Made by a program: the position numbers and the translations under genes. Under the pieces are notes generated by a model. The model saw nothing but the letters and a program-made list of their open reading frames with translations, was not told where the DNA came from and made no database searches. Below, in pieces: positions 25,301 through 40,300 of a stretch of DNA of 64,000 nt. Position 1 is the stretch's first letter. Every line of letters begins with the position of its first letter. Source of the DNA: Cheiracanthium punctorium (taxonomy: Eukaryota; Arthropoda; Arachnida; Araneae; Cheiracanthiidae); NCBI GenBank assembly GCA_038373885.1, contig JAWZYV010000080.1, positions 1 through 64,000 on the forward strand, in the 5' to 3' direction.

Positions 25301-28300
25301 TTAAAGATTGTTACAAGTTTGCAAATTCTTTCTTTGGCGATTTATCAATATGTGGGCTTCAGTAAACAAATTACACCTCCGATTTACTATTAAACCTGTT
25401 ACAAGGTCTAAAAGAGAGTCAATTTTTTTTACAAAAATATCGATTTATGTGTAAAACGTGAGTATGTGCAAGCCCTGTGTTTAATCATATTTACAATTAA
25501 ATTCACTAGTGATACATTTTAAATTAAAATAGAAAATTTGCCTTAAAGATACACAGGTTTCTTCAAACACTCTTTTGTATATCCCGATCCCTTCAAAAGT
25601 TAATACCAAAACAAGATGACACTCACTAATTTTATTTATCATTATTCCTAATAATGTGGCATGTATACACATTGTAACAAAGTGGCATAAAAAGGTAACT
25701 TACTTAATACTGATAGCATATGAACCATTCTGCTTTGGACTAATTCTCAACAAAAATGTCCCACTGGGTAATTCTTCTAGTTTTTTGGCTGCAGTATCTC
25801 GATCCATGACTCCAGCAAACCTTTAATTAATGTAAAATTTTATAAAATTTAGATAGAATATTAAAATTAAAAAACACAGTCAAATATTTATGAAAAATCT
25901 AAAAATTTAAAACAGAAAAAGAATGTGTAGAAAAGTAATAGAATCTACATGCATTCTAAAAAAAGATTTTGAATACATTGAAATCTTGGTTTTTAAAACA
26001 TATATCAGTAAATTACAGTCCAATTTGAACATGTAGTATAGTGTTTTTGAATGTTTACCTATACACATAAAAAATGTTATTTGACTCTCTAGCTATAAAC
26101 AGAGGTTTCCAATTTACAACTGTTTGGGGGCCACAACTGAATGCACTTGTCTATTGGGGGACTATAATGTATTGAGAAATTTACTCAAGATATTTTAGGA
26201 GCTGGTGAGATTATGTCACTGATAAAATTGGCCAACTTCCATTAAGTTATAAAAAATAAGTATTGAATTACAATTCGAATAAGAAGTGGATACTTTAAAT
26301 GGTACCCCCAATGAAAGGATGAATGATTGACAACTGAGCCAAAATCAGAATTGAGCCAATGCCCACAATCACAAAGAGTAGTGTATTAACCTTTAACATA
26401 CCAAGGTAGGTCCTCAGAGGACCCCAGGTAATGGTTTTTGGATATTCTGCTATAACTATAGCCAGTAATTTAATCTTCCTTTTTATGTGTCCCAAATCAG
26501 TTAAAGATAAATATTAGATTTTTATACTTATGATGAGTTTTTTCAAAAAATTGTAAAAAAAAATAAATATGCACTTGGGGTCCCTGCAAAAAACATGAGG
26601 TCCTCAGAAGACTCTAGCTTGGTAAGTAGTGTTGATGTCATAGGCTTGGTGTGTTAAGAATTAACCAGCATACAATATGGGAGGAAAAAATCACTAACTT
26701 TCAAATGAAACCTTTAAAAAGGGGGACGAGCCTTATGTAAAAGTATACTTATGGAAAATGCTCAATGTTTATGTTAATGTTTGTGTGATAATTGCAATGC
26801 TACACTAGGGTGATCTGCAAAGGATAGGAGTGCCTTGGTAGAAAGACTTTTTAGGGAATTCTAATACATTCACATTACATCTGGAGAAAATCTACTCAAT
26901 GAGAATAGTGATTTGACAGGTGCAACCCAAAAATAGATGTCAACTCAAGCTCTGCTGTTGAGAGTGTCAAAAGATGAAGACTCAGACAAGCAACTCCTAT
27001 CCTTGGGTTAAGTAAATCCACTGACGAGTTTCCAGGTGTGAAACAATGAGAACGTCAAGCCAATAGTCTGCAGCTGACCCAGACATTGGAAAGAAACAAA
27101 TCACTGACATATTTACTATGAATATTTTTAATAATTGATTAAAATAATTAATTTGATAAGATTTCCTCAGTACCATCTTGGTAATATTGATTGTAGACAA
27201 ATGGCCTTTGGTGAAGCTCTAACAAATAAGTACTGTAATACATTTACTGGAATTATATTATTTCATATAAAACTGGAATTATATTATTTCATATAAACAG
27301 TAATGAGGCAGAATCATTAAACAAAAATTTCTTAATCTATATATGCATATATAGATTCAGCAAGGGCAGATTAAAGGGGGGGGCAGAGGGGGCGACACCC
27401 CCCCCCAAGAAAAAAGAAATTAATTTAAAAGATCCTATTTTACTTCCATAAAATGAATGTATATGTCAATCTTCTAACTAACTGCTCCCACCGACGAACA
27501 GCCCCCCCTCCCCCCAACAAACTTGCATTAATCCGCCACTGAGATTCAGAAACTTTTGATGAATATTAGATGGTGAGAAAAATTAGTAGTCAGTCCAAGT
27601 GGTAGCTAAACTTTTATTCCAGGTAAAACAGTCACGTACATTAGACATACAATACAGTTCTAAAGCAGATATGAATTTCGGGAGATCATGGAGCACAGCT
27701 TACAGAGTTGATTATCAAGTCAAAATATGCATAAAAGTCCCGCCTCATCTCTGGCCTAGACTTTTCATTGTCCGGTCATGAGTCCAGAATATTCCAAGCT
27801 CTACTATTGGACAGTGTCTAAAATGGAGCACATCTCACAAAGCTCTGATTTGACGGGGAATATTATCACATGAAGTTTTGGTGGTTTACTTATTCAGTGT
27901 TTACCCCGATTCAATGATGAAAATCTTTCAAGAAGTTTCCTTACAATTTTCCTACCAAAATAGGGTTTGATAATTAGTTTTGTTTACCCAGTATTTATTT
28001 TCGTTACCTTCGCAATGGCACAATTTTTTTTTATGGAACGTAACAGAATTAAGTTATCAAAAGAATGCATTTTAAAATGATTATCAGTAATAAAATGTGA
28101 TGTATCTGAAAATGGCTAAAAGAACAAGATGTTTGATTTTAATATACAGGTTAATATACTGCTTATAATTCCATTACAATTTCACACACACACAACAGAG
28201 CAAGAAAAACAGTTTGAAATCCGCAACAGATTAAAAACTTTCAATTATTTTTTAATCTCAACTACTATATTGCAATGAATAAAACTAAGCACAATGGCTA

Positions 28301-28336
28301 AGCATTTTAAATTAGAAGTACACCAAATAAGTACAA

Positions 28337-28370
<34 letters not shown>

Positions 28371-31300
28371 ATGAAACTATGCACATTTAGTAGAATTAAT
28401 CAATTATATTTTATTAATAGAAAAAAATTATAACACAAACAAGTATGCATAGTTGATAAAATGTTTCAATAACAAAGTTTGTTAATTATTCAAAATGTTG
28501 CACATAAATAAAATTACTAAAATATAATCTCAAAAGCTTACAAACATAAGAAAAATAAATAAATACAAATCATAAAGATAAATATGAGCTTTCTCTTCAA
28601 AACATCTTAATGTCAGCAAAATCATCTTTAGTACTTTCTTATGTTTAAATATATATAATAAAACATAATAAAATCCTTAAGAAGGTATCAAACCAACTGA
28701 AAACTTTATCAAGAATCAGAGGTAAAATGCACGTAATTTTCTTATACAGCATTTCATAATATCCAATTCCAGCAAAAGGGGAAAAAATCTTTTATAAAGT
28801 CTGTTTCATTCTTCTCATCAAAGCAAGTTGAAATTTTATTTAATCAATAAATAAATAAAATTACCAATCATGGCCTTCTAACATGGTGTTAATGTAATCA
28901 GGTGCAGGTGATACTGATGCACAGCTGTTTCGGGAATTAAAAGGATTCTCATATGATGGAGGCCTTTTCTAGATATCAAATGGATGAGAAATTTATTTAG
29001 ATAAATTTACTTTTAAAAATGCATAGAAAAAAAATGTGCATGCTAAAATAATCTTTATTCGACTTAAATATTTACCTCAACATGCTCTGGAGGGAAAAAA
29101 CCAGTCTTTCCAGTTCTTGAAACGTATCCCTGGAAGTACAAAAACTATTTTACTAATTTTTCTCTAAAATTCCATTGTAAATGATTCAACATGACAGTCA
29201 ATTTTCTTTATTTTACTTATTGTAAAAGACAAATTGACTGCCAGTGGCATTACAGACAAACAGTTTCATGCAAATACACCAAATTTTGTACAAAAAAAGT
29301 TCTAAGTACCATCATGCATCTCACAGCGAATTTTCGAAAAATTTGTCCTAGGAAGAAATTGTTTGATATTTTATGGATTTTTGAGCAATTTTTCAAAGGT
29401 ACGCAACAACAGGAGTGAGAATAACCTTTGCAAGAAAATCTTTATAGCTTTAAACAAAGAAAGTTTTTATTAAAAAAAATTCGGGGTTCTTTGAAATTAA
29501 CTGTGGCTTCTTTTTTTTTTTTTTTTTTTTTTTTTAAATAAAGAAGCGGCAGTTCCACCAAAAATTTTCAAAAACAATTTTTTTTAATTGTTGCATACTT
29601 AAATTATTTCTTCGAATTTTTTGCAATTTTGCTACATTAAAAAATGTATGAATTCCCATCTTTTAAAGGTAATATGAAAAAGAAATACAAATTAAGCTAT
29701 TTTTCTATCAATTATAAAATAAATAATGTTTTAAAAGTTTTGAACTGCTGCAAGAATTTTTTTTTTTTATCCAGTTTCTGTTTTACAACAACATTAAAAG
29801 AAAACATTATATCAGAAGCTAAAAATTGCAAAAAGTACAATATTATTTATCATGTGTGTTATGAAAATAGTCACTTTTCCTAAGCAAATAATGGTTTAAT
29901 TAATACAGAGCTCAAAACAATGGAACAGCCTATAAAATAATTTGTAAGAATGCTCTTCATTGATACGTGCAATCTCAAAGAGAGAGACAAATTCTTTTTT
30001 ACACTATATAAAGCAGTTGATAAAGTTTGTAATTTATTCTATACTAATTATACTGATTTATTTGTAATAGTTAGTGTAAACTACACTACAGTTCAACTAC
30101 CTAAATTTATGTTTTCCTTTAGCAAAAATTCTACAACAAAATAATTTATGTTCCACAATTTTAAAACTTAAAATACATACCTCCCAGCACATATTATTAA
30201 TCTGTTTAGTAACATATATTTCATCATCACTATCAAATGAGAGATGATCAGGTGGTCCACGATAAGCAAATCTTGCTTTTACTTTGACTAAAACAATAAA
30301 AAAGTATACATATATTTATGCAGCATTTTTTAAATTATGATGTATGATCTCATTGGAGAAATATTTCTAATTAAATATTTTGATATGAAAAAAGAATTTA
30401 AATTCATTATTTTATTAAATGCATTTTTTAATTTGATAAGATTATTGCAACACAGTAAATAAATATAAAAAACAACTCTGCACACATATATAAAAGCTTT
30501 TCAAAGTGTTAATTTTTGCATTTAAATAGAAAACAGTGATGTCTGAAAATTTTGTCAGATGAGTGATCAAATTAAAGCAAAGGGAATAACGTAATAATTT
30601 TTTGCTGGGCAGTCAGTAAAACTTGCCAGGTCAAAAAGACATAGAAACTAATAGAACATTTTTTCGGTAAATTAGATTTACCAATTAAATTCAAACTTAA
30701 AGGAAAACACAAACATAAACAACAATGAGTATGAACAAGGCAGTTTGTCAATGTATAACAGTTAGCCCATTTACATCAATCAAGATGGAGAAAAATTGGT
30801 GCCACCAAAATTTCTTAAAGATGAAAATATTTCAAAATGTATAAAAAAAGAAAGAAAGAAAAGGTGGAAAAAGTACTATAGTCTATTTCAGATTGTTACT
30901 TTGCACTAGCATGCATACATGCACTTCAGTGACGAGGACCAGGAAAACTCCGCTCATATATGAATTGCTTATTTGAGAAACCTAAGTAAGCTGATAGCAG
31001 TTTGTAGAAAAGTGAAAACAACTTTTATCATCGAAAAACAGTTGTTTTCACTTTTGAGAGGCAAAACAATAGTTTAGGCAAAATTAGGGGGGAAGAGGAA
31101 TTAATGCATGAAGTAAAATTTGGAATAAAATGGCATAAAATAATATTTCAAAAGAATAAAAATTTAAATCACAGTTACTGTAAAATCACAGTTAATAAAC
31201 ATTTCTAAAAACAAATAAATTAATTAGTGTTTAATTTAGTGACTTTCACTTTAAAGAAATTTCAGACTAGACACAAAATTTATGTCATTTTAAAAACATC

Positions 31301-34300
31301 AGGGAAGATTAAAAGGAGGTCTGCAATGCATAAAATATATAGTATTGTTGTATTAGATCTAAAAAGGAATTTTACTTAACTTCTTTCAGTATATACATGA
31401 ATATGTGTGAAGTTTATACTTTATTTGCTTTCATAAACATTTTTTCCCCCTAATCACAACATTCTTTGTTTCAATTTTTACTTTAATTATTCTGTATCAT
31501 TTCCATTCACACTTGAGTCAAACCTCTTTAATGAAATTTTTTCTTTACTATTTTACATTTGAAAAATGGTTGAAAAATAATGTAAGTTTGAAATAAGAAT
31601 AAATTTTTACTCTTATGATATGGGAGGTTTAAATAAAAACATGCTAAAGAAAAAATATTTGTTCCCATGACTGATGGAAGAAGATTGAAATCGGGATGCT
31701 GAAGCACACTCAAAGAAATTTTTCCTAGCAAAAATTTTAATGTCGGAATTATTCAATATGTTTTTTTTTTTTTTTTTTTTTAAGTCAGAAATCCACTAAT
31801 TTTTATTTTTAAATGAACAAAATTGCGGGATTTCACAAATCCCTAGGAAACTCTTGTGCCTGAGTTTTCAAGTACACGGTTTCTCAGCAAAACAATAACT
31901 TTAGGCAGTCCTGAGGAGATGCAGGAAATTACATTATGACTAACGTGGTGGCTTGGTACTACCTATCACATAAGTTTGGTGTATTGCTGTATACTTTGAA
32001 TAAGGCAACTAAGAAAAATCTCATTCAGCAATTATAATAGTAAACTTTTTAACAGAACTTCAAATATTGCAACATGTAATACCATATACACAAAATTATA
32101 TTATTTTTTCAGCACACATTATGATTTTTTCAAAATTACATACATTTTTCAATTTTTCAAAAATACATACACATATAGGGTTTGCTACCAGATGTTAGAT
32201 TTCTTCTCAGTACTTCAGGAACAATGACATTTGATGGGGGTCGTGGAGGTAAATGTGGAGCTCCACAGCCTCTTACATACGGAATACATTCTTTGTGAAC
32301 AGCAACATTACATTCTACAAAACATAAAATAATTAATTTTATTTAAAGTTTAGATAAATGTGTGTAACCTGTCTAATGTGACAAACCTCAAGAAGAACAA
32401 AACTGTTCACCTTATAAAGATAAACACCATACGAAGGTGATAAAGTGTGGTGATTGTAAAGTAAAATTGTACAAAAGTGGTCACTATAGACGGGTGGTCT
32501 CTACTCAGATGGTCACTTTAACAGGTTCTACTGTATATACAAAACAAAATGTCATGAAATATTAGATGAAAATTAAAAAAAAAAAAATTTCAATATTTTA
32601 AGCAGCCTATGCAGCCAACCAGATCGCATGGTGGGTAACGCACCATACTACAGTTTCGGGTTCAACTCCAGGCAGTCTGGGTTTGATCCCTGGCTGGGCG
32701 TGGCTGTCATTGTGTCTGTCCCTTCATAGGGAGCGACGTTGGTCTACCTACTGGTCCCCCCATAATAAAGGGACCAACAACTCTGGCCTTAATAGTGGCC
32801 AATGCCTCAAGGCAGAGGCCTGCCATTGGGGAAAAAAAAAATAAATGAAGTAGCCTATGGATAAGAGTGCTTTTTTTAAAGTACCTCCTCTCACGCCTTC
32901 CTTTTTTTTCTGCAAATACCATTTCTAAATGAAGTCAGTGAAAATCTTTAACAAGATATTTATTTCATTCTGATAAATTGAAAATAAAGAATCTTAAACA
33001 GGGATTAAGAGATCTTAAAGATTTCTTTTAGACATTAAAGCTGCTTTTCCCACTTATGGAGATTAAAATTAAGATTGCAAAAGCTTTCAAATCATCCCTT
33101 ATAACATCACACTAATATTTATTTATTTTTAATTTGACTTTATTAGAATTTTAATGCCAAAACATACCTGATACTAAATAACTCATAATGGCATACTGCA
33201 AGACTTAGCAAAATGTGCCCTTTGTAAATTCACTAACATCAAGCATGGATTCATTTTTTATTAAAGTTTGAATTTATTTAAATTTTGAAAAATCTATATA
33301 TGAGTTGATTGGTTTGCTTAAGAGTAATAATAATATCAATATCAAAAATTTAAAACAATGTTAAAAAGGAGGCATATAAAAATGCACCAATACATGAAAA
33401 TACTATTGAAATTAATCAAAAAATATAAATGAACGCAAATTGCTTTTCATGTACAGTGTTACCTTGAGATACAAATTTAATTAGTTCCTTGATGGAGCTA
33501 ATTAGTCAAAATACATTCTCAATGCTGCAAATCAATTTTCTCATTGAAATAAGTTGGAGTGTACCAGGCCCAAATAAAACATTCCAATATGTATAGAATA
33601 ATGTATGTGTTATAAACATACAATTTATAGAATCAAATTAAATAAATATGTGCTGTAAAAAATTAAGTACAAACATCTATGCTGGCAGAGACATAAAACA
33701 GACGGTATTAAATTTTTCTTTCTCTTAATTTTTGTTTAGTAATTTAACTTGACACTTTCACTTAATTTTCTTCATTACAAGTTTTTTTTTTTTTTTCTTT
33801 CTTTTATAACATGTTGTTTGAGGATTAAACGTCCACTCTTGTGTCTTTTAGACCATCTCCGACATAACACTTGTATGAACAGTGAGTGTAGTGAGGTTTG
33901 TGTCATCACATCACCGAAAATTTCTCTTAATGCTTCTGATTTCCAATTTATATATCAAATCAAAAAATAAATCAATAATGGTTTGTACATCAAAACATTC
34001 ATATGTTAGGCAACTGCATATCAAGTTACCACTGTATATTACAAATAATGGACATATTTCTGAACAGAAAACAGAAAATAAACAGAAATCGTCACACTAA
34101 AATATCTACATTGCTGACAATTGTCAGTCATAATCATGTACTACCTATTTTAACATTGTTATTATTGTAATTGGTACAATTATTCAAAGAAAAAATTGTT
34201 GTTTTTGAGGGGAAAAAAATGATCAAACAAGACAAAAAATATTTTCAAATAAGAAGTAAGAATTAAGTTAATTGGGGGCATTAACCAGAAGAATTGTGAG

Positions 34301-37300
34301 CTATGAGCTCTGCATAGTTTGTATTCTCCCCACCTCCTATATATTTCTAGTGTGAAACACCACTAAACATCATAAAACATATTCCAGTGACTGTTGAATT
34401 TTTAATAAAAAAGACTAAGAAAAACTGGTGATAGAATTTAAAATTAATAAGAACTTTGTATAACACACATTAATTGTACTTGACATTTAGGCATGTAAAA
34501 AAATATCCAACCTTCTTTGGTTGGAGGGGAAATTTTTTTTTTTTTTTTTTTTAAATCAAGCAAAAAACCCAGAACTGAAATAAACAAATTTTTACTCTCC
34601 AAAAAACAAAAACAAAAAAAAGGGGGGGGGGTATTAGATTACTTTTAGGTAGAGGTCTGTGCCACACGGAAATTCGCAGCAGTGGCACTATGACCTCAGA
34701 AACCTGGTGGCGGCATGCCTCGGCATCGGAAAATTTTTGAGAAAGAGCATAATAAAAATGGGTGTATGAGTACAAACACACACACACACACACACATCCT
34801 ACTATATAATTACGCTTATCGCTGAATCACTGACTCTCTAACAATTCCGGACAATCACTCGAAGATAAAACTTTTACTGCCATAACTCTTAGAAGATTAA
34901 AAAGTTTAAAACTATTAAAAAGCACAAAAAAGAAATAATAGCCACACCATTTGTAAGATCCGCTTCAAATTTTTCATAATTATGTATAAAAATGTAGAAA
35001 GCAATCTGCAGTACTTTAAAAACCTGAAAATCCACTCGTTTCCTCCTTTTTAAGCAATTTTTCACTCTTTTCAGATCCATTTTATTTCTGAGAATAAAAG
35101 AAGTGAATCATTTGCGTGACAAAATTAGCTGTTTCAAGTGACAATGACGTCATACTGAAATCACGGTTATCAGGCTTTGAAGGGAAAATTGCGATTCCAA
35201 TTCATTTAAAATTGTTTTTCTAAGCAACGTAGTTTAACTTTTTTAATTAAAAATGATCGTCTGCTTGAAGCATTGATGTAAGAGAGATTGACTACAAAAT
35301 GAAATTGGTCGAATGTGAGAAGTTTCCGCATGCTTGAAAAAGAGCGTGAAATTTGATTTGACTATATGAAGATAATAAAAATTGAATATGAAGTTATTAT
35401 TTTAGGTGGATGAAGATTAAATATATTGAGTGTAGACATATTTTCATCAAATGTTTTTTCTAGTGTCTGTTGTAATTAACTTCACAACGGGCTTTGACTT
35501 GTAGTATATATTTATTTGTATAAATTGACGTTCAAATGAGATTTTTTTAAGACTATGAAAACTTATTCTTGAGTATGATGTTGTTGCATTGTGTTGTTGT
35601 GGGATTACGACCAAATAGCTACACCTGGGCTCTAGACCAAGGGGTGGGGTGCCCTCCGTGGGGCTCTTTCTAAGTGGCCCTAACCCATATTTATGATAAG
35701 TTTCGTAGGAAACTATAAAAAACTCTGTGGTTAAGTCGGCAGACACGAACTGGTTTTGAACCAGGCACCTTCCACCTCCCAGTTCAGAGAGCTATGCTCT
35801 CAGCCACTGGTGGGGCTCCTGAATGAGTTTGCTGTTGTGGTACACTTTTAAAATATTTCTACTGCAAAACTAAAACAATAGATTTTCTCAAAATCGGATA
35901 CGTTAAAGTTCTTTATATGGCACATTCATGATACATTTAGTTATCAGTGTACAATTGATACATTATTTGCTTTTTCGCATTATTTTTTTTTTTCTTTCTC
36001 CACAACCTTCTCATGAACCATTCCAAACTTATTATGTTCCTTTGAGGTATAATGCAATGTTTAAGCAGTTTTTAAAGCAATCAAATAAAACCACTGACTC
36101 AAAAAATGTTAAATGTATCTTTACAAGTTACTAGTGTTATTTTACAGACCAAATTTAGATTCAGGCATATTTTAAATTAATTTTTTGCATATTTTATTTT
36201 CTAATCGGTTAATTAAAGGATATTAGTCATTTAAACCGAGGGGGGAGGGGAATTATACACAATTTTCACTGTGTTCGGAATTGGGAACATTGGTCATTTC
36301 TGACTAATGACATCTGACAAACTTTTACATTGGTTTCAAAAACGAAATTTAGTGATGGATAGTTTAAATGATAAGCTGTATCAAGATCGCTCTGTAAAAA
36401 TTTTTGAAAATGGCTACTTTTAAGATTTTTTATCCAAGATTCCCACTAATGATAGAAATGCAACTTGTGTTTCAAAAAATCAGACTTGCCAACTTGGGAA
36501 AATCAAAATGTGTAAAACAGCATGCGAACAGAAATTTCGACACTTTTTGCTATACAACGCGCAGGGATGTTAACTCCAACACTCGATTTGGGAGCACCCC
36601 GGGAGCAGAAAAAATTTCATTTGGGAGCACCTCGGGAGCAGAAAAATTCCATTTGGGAGCAGAAAAATTCTATTTGGGAGCAGAAAAATTCCATTTGGGA
36701 GCACCTCGGGAGCACAAAAAAATAGTTTCCGAGAGGAAAACTAAGATTCGAGATCAGAATTAACATGATTTTGGAGCATAAAATTGAAGATTAAGGAACA
36801 CAATAAATGCATACAAGAAAAGCAAAGTTTGCAAGCAAACACCATTTGCTAAAAGCAAAACACTATTTGAAAGCACTTTAGGAAAGCTGTGGGAAAAAAA
36901 AGGGTGTATACAGGCTATGCTATCAGCAACTTGGTAAAAACAATACATATCAGGAGTCAGCAACCTTTCTGTGGTTAAGTCATTTTTTTCCTACTCAAGA
37001 ACCATGAGTATGATTTGTATGCGGCTTGCGAGCCGCAGGTTGCCAATCCCTGTCCCTTTTTTTTTCTTTTTCAGAATTATTTAGGAAGTCTTCCTCTCGA
37101 AAAAGAGAGCACAAATAAAATGAAAACTAAATTTTAAAACAAAAGCTTCTATCTCATTCTTTGGTTCTATTACAAATCACAAGTAGTACTAAATGGAGAT
37201 TTTTGAAAACCTAAATATTATACCTCTTATACAACAACACGTAATTGGTAAGCAGTATCGAAAACAAAATAAATTTGATGGTTAGAATAATTAAATGTGT

Positions 37301-40300
37301 GTACTTTTAATAGCATATGCTTTTGTATCAGTAATTTAACCTCATCTAATATTTACATATTCATCTATAATACTTGAACACAATATACAAAGCAAATGTA
37401 AACAAAAAATATTTAATGACTGTTGAGAGAAATTAAGAATTATGGGAAGTTAAAAATTAAGATTATGATAAATTAATAATGAGATTACAAATTAAGTATC
37501 ATAAGTTATCTAGTTTTCTATTTATTCTTTTTTTTATTTTTATTAATTTCTTCTTGAGCTTTTTCATTTTCTTCTAATAGTTTTAATGGTATTGCAAGTC
37601 TATCCTTCCCTTCCGTTAATAGAATCTGTCCACTTTCTATAACAGCCAGTGGCGGCTCGTGACCTGATTCAGTGGTGGGGCCCGAAAAAAATAGTGCCAG
37701 TTCAAATCGGGAAAATACATATACATAGAGCTGTGGCGGATCGTTACCCATTTCAGAGGAGGGGGCTTTTTCTTTTTAAGCTCGAAAAGGTAAAACATAT
37801 GAATCGCTTTTGTAAACAGTGTGAATACATAAAAACTTTTCGAGTAACAAGTTATGAAAGGTGTATTGATTTCTCCTTTAAGTTTTCATTTAAAGACAGC
37901 AGATTTATTTTGCACCAAAAAAACATTTTCCTCCATTTTTCTTTCTCAAAAAGGTACAATATCAATTTAAAAAAAAAAAAAAAACAATGCATGTGTACAT
38001 GTTGAAAAACGAATTTGTCCATAATGTTTCATCTCCAACTAGCAAATCGTGCCCCTTCATAAGCAAAAAACGGTGCCCGTTGCGATGATTACCGTAATTT
38101 ATGGAAGAAACGCCGCACCCACGAAAATGAGCTTAGTTAGCTAGAAAATCGTCAAAAACGCCGCAGCCGCGATCGTTAGTGCGTGTGTGTGTGTGGGGGG
38201 GGGTGATCGTGGTCAGAAGTCAATGCCAGATAAAATTCAATGTTTTCTAAAATAATTTCTTAATTAACAAAAAATAAATAAATAAAAAATATGTTGCATT
38301 ACTTATTAGACCTAATTTATTAAAAAAGCTATTAAGTTGATTGGATATATTTCGGGAGAAATTAGATAAACGGTAAAAAAATCTCCTTTTTTCTCCCCCT
38401 TCCCATAGAATGTTTTAAAGTATTTTATTTTCTAATCGGTTAATTAAAGGATATTAGTCATTTAAACCGAGGGGGGAGGGGAATTATACACAATTTTCAC
38501 TGTGTTCGGAATTGGGAACATTGGTCATTTCTGACTAATGACATCTGACAAACTTTTACATTGGTTTCAAAAACGAAATTTAGTGATGGATAGTTTAAAT
38601 GATAAGCTGTATCAAGATCGCTCTGTAAAAATTTTTGAAAATGGCTACTTTTAAGATTTTTTATCCAAGATTCCCACTAATGATAGAAATGCAACTTGTG
38701 TTTCAAAAAATCAGACTTGCCAACTTGGGAAAATCAAAATGTGTAAAACAGCATGCGAACAGAAATTTCGACACTTTTTGCTATACAACGCGCAGGGATG
38801 TTAACTCCAACACTCGATTTGGGAGCACCCCGGGAGCAGAAAAAATTTCATTTGGGAGCACCTCGGGAGCAGAAAAATTCCATTTGGGAGCAGAAAAATT
38901 CTATTTGGGAGCAGAAAAATTCCATTTGGGAGCACCTCGGGAGCACAAAAAAATAGTTTCCGAGAGGAAAACTAAGATTCGAGATCAGAATTAACATGAT
39001 TTTGGAGCATAAAATTGAAGATTAAGGAACACAATAAATGCATACAAGAAAAGCAAAGTTTGCAAGCAAACACCATTTGCTAAAAGCAAAACACTATTTG
39101 AAAGCACTTTAGGAAAGCTGTGGGAAAAAAAAGGGTGTATACAGGCTATGCTATCAGCAACTTGGTAAAAACAATACATATCAGGAGTCAGCAACCTTTC
39201 TGTGGTTAAGTCATTTTTTTCCTACTCAAGAACCATGAGTATGATTTGTATGCGGCTTGCGAGCCGCAGGTTGCCAATCCCTGTCCCTTTTTTTTTCTTT
39301 TTCAGAATTATTTAGGAAGTCTTCCTCTCGAAAAAGAGAGCACAAATAAAATGAAAACTAAATTTTAAAACAAAAGCTTCTATCTCATTCTTTGGTTCTA
39401 TTACAAATCACAAGTAGTACTAAATGGAGATTTTTGAAAACCTAAATATTATACCTCTTATACAACAACACGTAATTGGTAAGCAGTATCGAAAACAAAA
39501 TAAATTTGATGGTTAGAATAATTAAATGTGTGTACTTTTAATAGCATATGCTTTTGTATCAGTAATTTAACCTCATCTAATATTTACATATTCATCTATA
39601 ATACTTGAACACAATATACAAAGCAAATGTAAACAAAAAATATTTAATGACTGTTGAGAGAAATTAAGAATTATGGGAAGTTAAAAATTAAGATTATGAT
39701 AAATTAATAATGAGATTACAAATTAAGTATCATAAGTTATCTAGTTTTCTATTTATTCTTTTTTTTATTTTTATTAATTTCTTCTTGAGCTTTTTCATTT
39801 TCTTCTAATAGTTTTAATGGTATTGCAAGTCTATCCTTCCCTTCCGTTAATAGAATCTGTCCACTTTCTATAACAGCCAGTGGCGGCTCGTGACCTGATT
39901 CAGTGGTGGGGCCCGAAAAAAATAGTGCCAGTTCAAATCGGGAAAATACATATACATAGAGCTGTGGCGGATCGTTACCCATTTCAGAGGAGGGGGCTTT
40001 TTTTTTTTAAGCTCGAAAAGGTAAAACATATGAATTGCTTTTGTAAACAGTGTGAATACATAAAAACTTTTCGAGTAACAAGTTATGAAAGGCGTATTGA
40101 TTTCTCCTTTAAGTTTTCATTTAAAGACAGCAGATTTATTTTGCACCAAAAAAACATTTTCCTCCATTTTTCTTTCTCAAAAAGGTACAATATCAATTTA
40201 AAAAAAAAAAAAAACAATGCATGTGTACATGTTGAAAAACGAATTTGTCCATAATGTTTCATCTCCAACTAGCAAATCGTGCCCCTTCATAAGCAAAAAA

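Larger units (their letters stand above)
36190..38420. repeat. 2.23-kb tandem duplication, unit A
   Basis: Almost identical to unit B at 38421-40657. I found about four substitutions and two homopolymer length differences. The motif TATTT sits at all three breakpoints (36190, 38421 and 40658). The unit spans part of repeat R, the left end of the hAT-like element and internal sequence. Confidence 0.95.

Noticed and set aside
36404..36763. Plus-strand 119-residue frame with GGGAGCA-derived repeats (also at 38635-38994)
   Set aside because: The frame spans a hAT terminus and a minisatellite-like array. Its repetition comes from the tandem duplication, not from protein selection.
37645..37750. 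CAGTGGCGGCTCGTG, a possible hAT end (also at 39876)
   Set aside because: Resembles known hAT termini, but no matching opposite end or target duplication was found.
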